From positions 1-44,621 of the forward strand of contig JAWQRO010000284.1 in NCBI GenBank assembly GCA_033557835.1: 44,621 nucleotides of DNA, in the 5' to 3' direction. The DNA is from Helochares maculicollis (lineage: Eukaryota > Arthropoda > Insecta > Coleoptera > Hydrophilidae). A program made the translations under genes and the position numbers. The notes under the pieces were generated by a model, which was not told the origin of the DNA, made no database searches, and saw only the letters and a list, made by a program, of their open reading frames with translations. Numbering within the stretch: position 1 is the first letter of the stretch; every line of letters begins with the position of its first letter. Below, piece by piece: positions 36,643 to 44,621 of this stretch.

Positions 36643-39600
36643 GAGGAGTATGAAAAATTGCACCAGTAACTAACGTTGAATGAAATGTTTGTAAATAATT
36701 TTTATATATCAATAAAACTTTTAAAATAGTAAACATATAAAAAATTTATACATACATCACTATCTGGATCACTATTCCTAACTATGCCATTATTTTTTAC
36801 TTCATACTTCATAGAAAAGTCGGGATCAACAACTCTCCACCTGAAATAAATTATTTTCATTAAGTATCATATTGAAAGGCTATTAATATTTATGTTAGAT
36901 AAATTTTGTATGCATCTATTTATACAGCCAATGAAAAATCATAAACATAAAAATAGAAAACACATGACATCACTATCTAAATGCTGACAAAGTTCAAAGT
37001 TTTTTCAAGCATCTCTAATTTATTATAAATCATAGCAACAAAATAAAAACTGGCATTTAGTTATTTATAATAAAAAAGAAATAATCAAAAAAATAATTGA
37101 AAATTGTCACATGTTCGAGATCCAACAAAAATCATTTAAAAGAAGATTGCTGGAGCAATATCATGTGTTTATATAGGCTTTTAGTAAATAAGACCGAATA
37201 CTTGCATTTTACAGTCATTTAAAAACCAAAGCCTATAATATAGTTATTTCAAAAACCAATAACAATGATTATTCACACTAGATTAGCTAAAAAAACGTGC
37301 ACATTTTCATAGCATGCACAACTTCACCAATTTGTTTTTATAGTTTGAATGATTTTTAAGCTGTTAATTTGTATGTTTGATGTTTATTCTATTTTTATAG
37401 ATGTCTTTATTTATTAGCATGATTTATTATTATGCTATGGTGCCAATATTCACCTACTTCTACAAGCTTCGGTATCAACATATGGACAAAGTTAAGATAA
37501 AATTAATCCACATAAAAATTTTAAAATCGTTCAGATTTATATTTTTAATGCAGTTAAAGATTCTGATGTCTTATTTGTATTAATGTTCATAGCAGGGAGC
37601 AGCAAATGTCCAAATAAACTGCTAATACTAATGGTATAGGCACCGGCATGACATGCAGCGGTGATGTACCATTATTGCCCACTAATAAAAGAATGAACGG
37701 ACCCAAATCTCTTTTCTCCAATTACCATTATTGGACATTCTTTAAATATTAATTGTAGGCTTCAAATTTGAATCTCCATCATCAGCTTGTTGCATATTTG
37801 ATTTTAATGGACGTCACGAGATTATTAACAAAAACTTCTGTTGTAACACACAAAAAGCAAAAAACATTTCACAAAATGACTTACTTTGGAGTTAAAATTT
37901 CTTTGTACTGAAGTTTTTCAACTCTCGTTGATGCTGCAACACTGTATGGTATAACAATGTTATCGATATCATAAGAGTTTACTCTATTTCGCCTTTGGTA
38001 GCCCGATATTGATTGCGTTGACAAAAGTGGTGATGTGCTAGGAGAATCAAATTTCGTCGATGGCCCAGGGGTGGCATTCGCGTAGGAATCAACCTCCTCA
38101 TCCAAGCCATCTCCTGAAACAACTTGCATTTGCGCCATCGCAACCCTGGCATGTCTATTTTTACTTTTGTATCTTGCCAAGGCTGATGAATGCCTCCCAC
38201 TCTTTCTACCCCGTAATTTGTTCTTTATTTCTGCAAAATAAAAATAAAATTCAGAATCCATACAGAGCTCATTCCATATTAGTGTATTGAGCCATAAATA
38301 TCTTACAATAGAGGTGCGTAAAATGTGTTGTTTGTATCAACCCAATATAAGTTTCAGGTTACAAAATATATATATATGAATTCTCTTATTCTTTTAGGAA
38401 CTGAAGAAATTAAAGAAAGTCAGTAAATTAGAAATATAGAAAGGTACCACACAATATTTGCTAATGAGATCAAGAAGATTGAATGTTAATTGTTACAAGT
38501 CTGCTCTCTCGGAAAATATTCAAACTGTTTTAAGCAGGATGATGAAACATTATCTATGACAATTCTAGCAAAAAGACAGTGATTTCAAAAGTATCAACGA
38601 ACAGATCTAAAACGGTCACAAAAGAGATTTTACTATATTTATATAGATTAGATGCGGCAGAGTACAATTTATACAGTGGTGACAAGAAAAAATAGTTTGA
38701 GCTCAGTTCCTTGCAAGACTTTCTTAATGGAAAAAATATTTAATTTGAAAAATACGTCAAGTCGAAAATTTGCATCCGTGCAAACTAACAAATGTTGCAA
38801 AGAAGGCATTAATAAGCTGCCAAAAAGATTGGAGAAAGTCATACATAATGGTGGTGAATATTAATCAATTTTTAATTTTAACTAAAACAAAATAAATGAC
38901 AAATACGAAACGGTAGTTATTTATGACTAGTGCATATCTTAAAGATGCTCTACTTACTGGCCGAGAGTGAACTTGCAGTACTTGGTTTTATTAATCTGCT
39001 ATACTTTCTTCGATGTTCTAATTTTTTAGGCCTATGTTCTAATGGATTTACCGATTTATCATATCTCTCTCCTTTTGTGATATATTTTAAAGCTTTAATA
39101 TTTGAACGCCTCTGTTGCCATTCAGGCGTTTTCATAATAGCTTCTAAATGAATTCCAACCGATGTGTCTGCAAAATAATATACATCGAATTATCTTTATT
39201 AAAATAAGTTGGTTGTAAAATCAACTATAATATTTGATATTAGAATCAGTTTTCACTCACCTTCAGGCATTGAAAATACAGGATGAAAACTAGGATCTAT
39301 TAAAGCGATTCGTTCAGCCTTGCTTAAATAATCAGGTAAATCCCTAGGGTGTGTAGGGTCAGTTCTTCCTGTGCATACAGCGCAAGGTAAGTAAGGTGCG
39401 ACACAGCCACAACGTACTGTTGATGGTCGTGCTGCCTTTTTCGAGACTGCGTGTAGCCCATTGAGCTGAAGCAGTTTCCTTTTTCGAAACTGCACAAGCG
39501 GCCTTGTTCGAGCACACTGATGTTCCACACAAAATGGTACAGCACCATTAGCAGTTGCTTCAGTTTTCGAAGAAAGTAACGGAGATGACCCGGGCAATTG

Positions 39601-39820
39601 CCCCCGATACCCATTTACCACTGTGGGTGAGGATGGATGGCTTTGTGGAGGAGACGTTCCACCTAACTGTACTGGACCTTTATTTAACCGAATAGTTTTG
39701 TGCAAATCACTATGTTGTCGAATTCGATATTCCAAATCAGATATTTGGGCTTGTAGCCAAGTCCACCTAGCTGCGATACATGCTCTATCCGTCGCATACT
39801 TCCATGCAGCCCTCTTTTGG
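28985..39820 (-). CDS. KANSL1: KANSL1 (NSL complex subunit 1), 3' five coding exons
   Basis: KANSL1 is the scaffold of the nuclear NSL complex, which holds the MOF/KAT8 acetyltransferase that acetylates histone H4. Five exons (39820-39261, 39167-38958, 38230-37885, 36840-36756, 29635-28985) join in matching phases to give the last 616 residues. Residue numbers count from the first complete codon. At about 16-35 lies the coiled-coil start RWTWLQAQISDLEYRIR. At about 345-376 is the strongly conserved DIDNIVIPYSVAASTRVEKL and then KEILTPKWR, which opens the PEHE (MOF-binding) region. It continues through EDLSEEAVISRHEKCE at about 402-417. Near the C-terminus, RCNTPE and PYEKRAFP match the vertebrate protein's RCSTPE and PWERRTFP positions. 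The N-terminal exons lie beyond 44621. Drosophila calls this gene wah. Confidence 0.93.
29636..31125 (-). other. KANSL1 last intron, 3' part
   Basis: This is part of the 7120-base intron 36755-29636. It holds short chance frames only, for example 30918-31211 on the minus strand (97 codons, hydrophobic, no recognised domain). Confidence 0.45.
31830..32503 (+). mobile_element. piggyBac-type element, 674 bp, TTAA target duplication
   Basis: TTAA lies at 31826-31829 and again at 32504-32507. Inside are 17-base perfect inverted ends, CACTTGGCATGCGAGCA and its reverse complement. This is the hallmark of piggyBac insertion. Inside, broken plus-strand frames resemble the transposase C-terminal part: RYKTFLHDIALNWV near 32060-32100, then a Cys-rich end (CFICSFCRTPLH-like, allowing one frameshift, near 32250-32290). 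The N-terminal and catalytic parts are gone, so it is a non-autonomous deletion derivative. A small inverted GCCCGCTG/CAGCGGC lies near the right end (32455-32482). Overlapping 129- and 137-codon frames on opposite strands come from the hairpin in it. Confidence 0.85.
31889..31972. repeat. long hairpin inside the piggyBac-type element
   Basis: The left arm 31889-31923 and right arm 31935-31972 pair around an 11-base loop. The inner 24 bases match at 23 positions (GTAGATTTGTGGTGG against CCACCACAAATCTAC). A transcript would fold into a miRNA-precursor-like stem. It is not part of the piggyBac ends and could be a nested foldback element or a local inverted duplication. Confidence 0.75.
33049..33101. 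repeat. (TA)n microsatellite
   Basis: An uninterrupted TA run of about 53 bases. It lies exactly where the minus-strand mariner at 33102-33965 is truncated. Confidence 0.95.
33102..33965 (-). mobile_element. mariner element (family M2), 3' truncated
   Basis: On the minus strand the 5' end TACCAGGTACGCAAG begins at 33965. Frames then give ERRFQCFKSGDFNVIDKE (33690), NVTRQAFSDLLRAMGKIQKV (33550), HRVVTGDEKWIYFENP (33390; D of the first catalytic position kept) and KTMLCVWWD (33270; second catalytic D kept). The sequence is lost soon afterwards at the TA microsatellite, so the third catalytic Asp and right end are missing. Several frameshifts occur. Confidence 0.85.
33966..35018 (+). mobile_element. 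mariner element (family M1), left end lost
   Basis: It starts at GTATCAACAAGTCACAATA, which equals the leader of the copy at 22934-24425, directly next to the end of the M2 mariner. Transposase begins at about 33996. Recognisable text includes ITMDEAWVYHHDPEPKQE near 34425-34480 (first catalytic Asp kept) and RDQLKEKFRDKRPGLQKKK near 34620-34675. The right end CAATAAGT-type inverted repeat ends at 35018 before TA. Many stops are present. Confidence 0.85.
35019..35509. other. intron sequence, nothing recognised
   Basis: AT-rich KANSL1 intron sequence between two mariner relics. No further motif was found. Confidence 0.4.
35510..36345 (+). pseudogene. mariner transposase relic (third family)
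   Basis: Frames give GQDFNVNQSMIVHHL (35700-35745), GYMPYEFFDNNKAENVD (35775-35825), and then a C-terminal LLPYLPYSSNEAPTNYHA near 36180-36235. The last stands where functional copies have PPYSPDLAPxDYHLF, so the third catalytic Asp codon is mutated (SSNEAP). The middle is badly broken. No inverted repeats were found. Confidence 0.75.
36583..36639. repeat. (TA)n microsatellite
   Basis: A run of about 57 bases of TA in the KANSL1 last intron, about 115 bases from the 85-base exon. Confidence 0.95.
36756..36840 (-). CDS. KANSL1: KANSL1 coding exon, 85 bases
   Basis: This is too short to stand out as an open frame. It was found by phase: acceptor TTATTTCAG, then G-TGG-AGA completing K-W-R-V-V-D, and donor GAT/GTATGT after SDPDSD. 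It supplies the WRVVD part of PEHE and an acidic linker. Confidence 0.88.
37885..38230 (-). CDS. KANSL1: KANSL1 coding exon with PEHE start
   Basis: The acceptor TTATTTTGCAG and donor AAA/GTAAGT frame 346 bases. It contains a basic RGRKSGRHSSALARYK patch. It ends with the conserved NIVIPYSVA and KLQYKEILTPK motifs that lead into the PEHE region. Confidence 0.92.
38640..38880 (+). pseudogene. mariner transposase C-terminal tail
   Basis: A 70-codon frame ends with KEGINKLPKRLEKVIHNGGEY, given here with the last residue close to the stop at 38864. It matches the usual mariner ending of G-I-x-K-L-P-x-R-W-x-K-V-I-x-N-x-G-x-Y. It lies in the KANSL1 intron between 38230 and 38958. Upstream parts are not recognisable. 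Confidence 0.6.
38958..39167 (-). CDS. KANSL1: KANSL1 coding exon
   Basis: The acceptor TATTTTGCAG and donor A/GTAAGT frame 210 bases that join in phase to both neighbours. It encodes a basic segment (IMKTPEWQQRRSNIKALK) of the linker before the PEHE region. Confidence 0.9.
39261..39820 (-). CDS. KANSL1: KANSL1 coding exon (first in window)
   Basis: The acceptor TTTTTATTTTAG precedes C-CAA-AAG, and the donor is G/GTGAGT after FSMPE. It holds the coiled-coil start and a Cys-rich stretch (RCGCVAPYLPCAVCTG) that may bind zinc. It also holds a LIDPSFHPVFSMPE motif, conserved in the vertebrate protein as a DPSCHPV-like segment. Confidence 0.9.
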
Positions 39821-40028
39821 CTAAAATAAAAATAATGACTTACTTATAATGCAAATAAATATTAAAAAGCAGTCAGAACAGTTTACTTTATTTGTTACTT
39901 TTGCAGCATTCAACAATACTACAAAATAAAATTACGGAAGAGCAAATAGAGGTCATGTTTTCCAATTGAAATGCTTGATATATCAAAAACTAAAACGCCA
40001 ACAAATTATTCGCTTTTCTTTAAATATA

Positions 40029-41077
40029 CTAGGTTGTCCAATAACTTTCCGATTCGATAATAAACACAAATTTATTGTTTGACATAAACTTTTATTATTA
40101 AGTTTAGTCTCCCTAAACATCAATACACTTGTTCCGAGATTCCAATTTATGAATTCTATCCCTGAAATGAGAATCTAGAAGGGCTGCAAAATATACGTCC
40201 ACATCTGTTATGACCTCATCATTTAATGAAAAAAACTTTCAATACATGAAATTTTTTAGGCCTGGAAACAGTTGGAAGTCGCTCACAATTCCAACTTTAA
40301 TTCATGGATTTTAGGCATTGTCAAAATGCGCTTCTGTCACGGTGCATAGTCCTGATGAAAAAGAATTTTTTTCTTCTGCAAACTGGGTCTTTTATCATAA
40401 ATTTTTTCCTTCAGCTACTCTTAAAGGTTACGATAATATTCAGAATTTATTGTTTTACCAATTTGCAAGCAATCCACAAACAAAATTCTTTACGCACACC
40501 AAAAAAACCAATGTCAAAACCTTTTTTTCTTTAGTATAATGTTTTAATTCAAGACATGGCTTCATCCATAATGATGAATCGACCCACAAAATCCACTTTA
40601 TCCTTTCGAAAAAGGTCTAACTGTTGCCGAGAGAGTCGCATTTGAATGTGTTTTTATTCCAAAGCTTTATGAAACCCAATACTTCAGTCAAAGTATTGCT
40701 TACACAGCCCAATGGGATGCCTAGGACTTCTATTAAATCTCTTTTAGTAACTCGATGATTTTCTAATACGATATTTTGTATTTTTTCTACAATTTCTGAT
40801 GTTGCACTTTATGGTCGTCCTTGACGTGGATGGTCTTACAAGGCTTGTACAACTACGTTTAAATTCAGCAACCCACTTTTCTACTGCACTAATTGTAGGC
40901 GAATAGTCTTTACACATGTTCAACATCTGTTTATAAATTTCCTTTGTTTTAATACAAATAAAAATTTAATCACTACACGATACTTGATTTTTTCCATTGA
41001 AAAAAAAAAAATACTGTGACACAGCGATACTAAATGGGCTAGTTCTTATGAAACCAAAAACTTATTGAGCAACCTAA
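40029..41077 (-). mobile_element. mariner element (family M1), both inverted ends present
   Basis: The ends CTAGGTTGTCCAATAACTT and its partner (AGGTTGCTCAATAAGTTTT on the other strand) lie inside TA on both sides (40027 and 41078). Length is 1049 bases, short for a mariner. On the minus strand it begins near 41000 after a poly-T leader. It shows KWVAEFKRSCTSLV (40880), a helix-turn-helix region, and a worn catalytic part. Frames on the plus strand at 40304-40539 are shadows. It is a third copy of the family also seen at 22934 and 33966. Confidence 0.8.
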
Positions 41078-42755
41078 TATATTGGACTAAAAACTTGAGC
41101 CTAATCCAATGAATCAAAAATTTTCCCCAAGATCACCTTACCCTTATCGTAAAGTTTTTTTCATGTGGTGGAAAAAAATAACTATTTGACCGAGGTCATG
41201 TAAAAGCTTATTTTTGTGCAAAATGTAGCTAGTATTGGATCACAGAAATACATTTCGACAACATTATGTCTCTCATCAACAGCTTTGCTTTTCAGAATCA
41301 TCAGTAGGTTTTCGATTATCACTAAATCATTGTCTGTTAAAACACTATTATCATAGTGCTTGTTACCAGTCATCAGATAGCACATAAAATAAAAATTAGT
41401 CTGGGATTAACAGCAGCTAAAGAATGTAGGCATTAAATTGATTACTTCTGCATAAGTGTACAACTTCCAAATTGGTTACTGCAGAACATATCTAATAGAT
41501 AATATTAGAAAAAATAGAAGATATGTATTAAAGGAAGCAAAATTGGAAGGTGTATGGGAGTGAGATTTTATTAAATATGATGATATGTTTATTTATTTTA
41601 ACGAAGGCGAGAAATCAATAGACCTTTAGTGTTACTTCCTATCAGCAGTAACACAAAGAAAGCAGTCTTTAAGAACTGATAGTATGAATGTCTGGAAAGA
41701 AAGGCATATATTATTAATGATTTTATTAAATATATTGATGGTGATGAATCTAAGACTCGATGAAGCAATAACCCGTAAGTACTAGAAGGCAGTGGCATTC
41801 AATAGCTGTATAAATGGTAGTGAACACATACACTTTATTCTGTAAATACTATTAAAGGGATAACTGGACTGTACTTTACTTCAACAATTATTAAGTCGAT
41901 TAAAAGAAATTTGTTACATTTTGCGATAAAGATAGACATTGGCCAAGAAAAGTTGCCTTGAACTGAATTGCTCTGCAGCATTAAAAATGACGATGGAAAT
42001 TTTTCTTAATATTTTATAATGAATTTGTAAGTTGATAGAAGTTTAATTAACGATAATGTTCAGGCTAGTATGTTCTGAAATTATGGCTTCTCGTATCACC
42101 TCTATATGGATGAGTTAACCTAGTAAGTTGTAGAAAATTACCGAGAGGCCAATATCAACCTCATATGTGTTACAATATTATAAGTGACTTAACCAATTTG
42201 CCACAATAAGTCAAAATGCTGATATTTTCCCCAATAACCATATATAAAAACAGAACTCACATTTGTTGAAGATCAATCTTTATATACAAAGTGCAGTTTT
42301 TTATATTGTGTTATGCATTTTGAAATTAGTTCCAAAATATAGCTAAAAAATATTTAGATGAGAAGGAATTATTGGACAATATTGAAAGTCTTACCAATAA
42401 AAATGACAAAGAAGAGAAGGATTTCAGTTCAAACAATTAAATGATAGACCTAGAATAGAGTATTTTATCAGCCGACAATGGAAATTACTATTAAATACAA
42501 GAAAGTATTAAGTATTACTTAATGATTTAATTAATTGCAATGTCAGAAAAAATGTTACTGGAAAGTCTGGATTGCAAAAGTCTGACTTAGCTAAAACTAT
42601 TACTGCCTATATTTTTTAATAAAGAGAAATAATACATTTCATAGTGACTGCAACAAATATGCAGCACAATAAAAGACAACAATCTAGTCATTCCAGTTAC
42701 GTCTTATTAAATAAGAAATTTTTTGTGACTTTCATGATAGATCTGGATAGACAGT
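41078..42755. other. region without recognised gene
   Basis: Probably KANSL1 intron or 5' flank. Short frames only. The minus-strand frame 41182-41385 has a faint hAT-like look but not enough to call. Confidence 0.4.
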
Positions 42756-44420
42756 GTGGCATTTCAAGTCTCAAACCCCTTATGCATGGCAAATACAAAA
42801 ACATAACCGGCCCTTATTCTTTGTAGGCTATCCTGGGTTCCGAAATGGAAACACCCGAGATCTCTCCAGGATGGCAGAGGGTGCTAAGAATCCACAAATG
42901 CAAAACTGCTACCAATTGAAACTCTTAACTTACAATTGCAGATCTCTTTCAAACCTAATTAGACTCTAAGAGCTCGAGCAAAAAGTTGAAAAGATCAAAT
43001 GGAACGTCGTAGGACTCACCGAAATCAGAAGAAGAAATTAAAATTTTATAGAGTTTAAATCAGGTCATCTACTATATCACAGAAGTACAGACAACGAAAG
43101 AACTAGTGGGGTAGGATTCTTGACAAACAAGAATTAATAGAAGAGATAGTCAAAAACATTAATGTACTTAACAGATTCAACAGCGGTAGTGAATGCAGAG
43201 CTAAAATCCAGATAAATACATGACTAGAAAGAAGAAAACTCATAAACAAACCAATAAAATCGTTTGATATGACAAATCTGGCAAATGACAAAGGCATATT
43301 CCAAGTAATGTAGCATATCAGGTTGAATGGATCAATAAATCGGATCCAAAACTTTACAAAGATCATCACCACAAATATTGAAGAACCACTATAAGTACTA
43401 ACAGCTGAAATAGATGTGGCTCTAAAACATATGAAAAATAGCAGAGCAGCTGGACATGACGGAATTAACAGCTATACTACTCAAATTAACAGGGAATCAA
43501 ACACTATCTTGCCTAGCAAAGAATGCATCTGTGAAAGGAAGCTACCAAAACAGTGGAACATAGCTACTATAATACTAATTCAAATGAAAAGTAGCTTAGA
43601 TGACATCAGAAATCATCGACCAATGAGTTTGCTGCCAGTGGAATATAAAGTGTTCACGAAAATCATTCTAAACTGCTTAGCAAACACTTTAGATTCTATG
43701 CAGCCAAAAGAACAGGTGGGATTCTGATGTGGATTCAGCACTAAGGATCACACTCATACTGTAAGAGAAGTGATCAGCAGAACCTAAGAACATACTCTAC
43801 CATTGTCAATGGCTTTCATCGACTTCGAAACAACCTTTGACTCAATCCTTCCTGTGGCAATAATGAAAGCCCTTACAATGCAAGGCATAGAGAAAGCTTA
43901 CTTTAAAAATGTCAATAATATAAATGAGAAAGCAAAAGCAGATGTCAAACTTCATAAACCAAGTAGGAAGTTCTGAACAAAAAAGATGCACGTCGAAGAA
44001 ACTTGATCTCTCATAAGCTACTCACGGCCACATTGGAATACGTCTTCAGAATGTTAAGCTGAGAAAATAAGGGACTAAATATTTATGGAAATAAAGTTAA
44101 CAACCTTTGGTTCGCAGATTACTTAGTCCTTGTACGGAATAGTACAGACGAATTATATGCGGCCAATCAGAAAGCAAGCCTACAAATAACCCAATCAAAG
44201 ATGAAAGTGATGTTGAACGAATTTACAACAGCAGTAGACATCAACGTCAATAGAAAAAAATTAGAACAAGTTGACGAATATGTATATTTAGGCCAAGCTA
44301 TCCACGTTTTACGATCACTGCTCCCATAAATAAACAGAAGATGCGACTGAGAGAAAGCATTCCGAAGGAATTACACTATATTCAAATTGAGAATGTGTTT
44401 TCATCTAAAAAGCAAAGGGA
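42756..44420 (+). pseudogene. non-LTR retrotransposon with endonuclease and reverse transcriptase, degenerate
   Basis: An endonuclease-like start is visible (KLLTYNCRSLSN near 42925, then NVVGLTEIRRRN near 43005-43040). Reverse-transcriptase motifs follow: ALKHMKNSRAAGHDGINS (43418-43470), KQWNIATIILI (43550), NHRPMSLLPVEYKVFTKII (43612-43668), KEQVGF (43709) and MAFIDFETTFDSILP (43810-43853, motif A with its Asp kept). LWFADYLVLV near 44110-44140 is motif C, with FADD changed to FADY. The order fits RTE- or Jockey-like LINEs common in insects. Internal stops and frameshifts are many. The 3' end near 44420 is not defined by a tail repeat. Confidence 0.8.
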
Positions 44421-44597
44421 GACACTTAACTAGATAAAAAGTGTGTCACTGTGAATCAGACGTTTACATTAAAAATACCAAAAATGACCCCTCTGTAGGT
44501 AGTAAAACCTAAGATATCAATCAGAGGACATCTGTGCAGCATCACACTAAAAAAATTAAAAAAAAAATACAGAAAAATTAAGAGGCTACACCCTGCA

Positions 44598-44621
44598 ATA
44601 TGAAATATATAATATATATAT
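44598..44621. repeat. AT microsatellite at the window edge
   Basis: ATATAATATATATAT-type sequence runs off the right edge; its full length is unknown. Confidence 0.6.

Noticed and set aside
37605..37739. Foldback made by AATGTCCA/TGGACATT and TAATGGTA/TACCATTA
   Set aside because: Short, unevenly spaced pairs; likely by chance or an unrecognisable old repeat.
41182..41385. Minus-strand frame resembling part of a hAT transposase (LTDNDLVIIENLLMILK)
   Set aside because: The likeness is short, with no catalytic motif, no ends and no continuation; it was too weak to call.

Overview
The window is AT-rich nuclear DNA from an animal, most likely an insect. It has long stretches without genes, spliced genes with GT-AG introns, and many decayed insect-type transposons (several mariner families, a piggyBac copy, non-LTR retrotransposons, a BEL/Pao gag relic). 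No bacterial-style operons, rRNA, tRNA or CRISPR arrays were seen.

Two real protein-coding genes are visible, both on the minus strand. (1) 22025-12940 is a complete three-exon gene for a 1435-residue helical-repeat protein. It looks like the regulatory N-terminal half of separase (Three rows/THR-like). It stops after a basic, Ser/Thr-rich tail, and no separase protease domain is seen in the window. (2) 39820-28985 is the last five coding exons of KANSL1 (NSL1; Drosophila wah), a scaffold of the MOF/KAT8-containing NSL histone acetyltransferase complex. The PEHE region is clear, and the 5' exons lie beyond the right edge. All splice phases in both genes were checked and are consistent.

Layout. 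1-1000: two dead transposase fragments. 1000-6990: no gene recognised. 6994-9220: an interspersed repeat family with asymmetric inverted ends and a CA microsatellite (Helentron/HINE-like), copies of which flank a BEL/Pao gag relic. 9766-12350: an unusual GC-richer tandem array followed by a 0.9-kb tandem duplication. 12807-22025: the THR-like gene; its 4.3-kb intron 2 holds a LINE relic, a repeat fragment and a deleted mariner. 22934-24425: a mariner split by a complete copy of the HINE-like repeat. 24430-28600: no gene recognised. 28638-39820: KANSL1; its 7.1-kb last intron holds a LINE relic split by a TTAA-flanked 674-bp piggyBac derivative, two (TA)n tracts and three mariner relics. 39821-44621: upstream KANSL1 intron or flank with another mariner and a degenerate LINE.

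The two genes are not known to act together. One belongs to sister-chromatid separation and the other to chromatin acetylation. They simply share strand and neighbourhood, about 6.6 kb apart.
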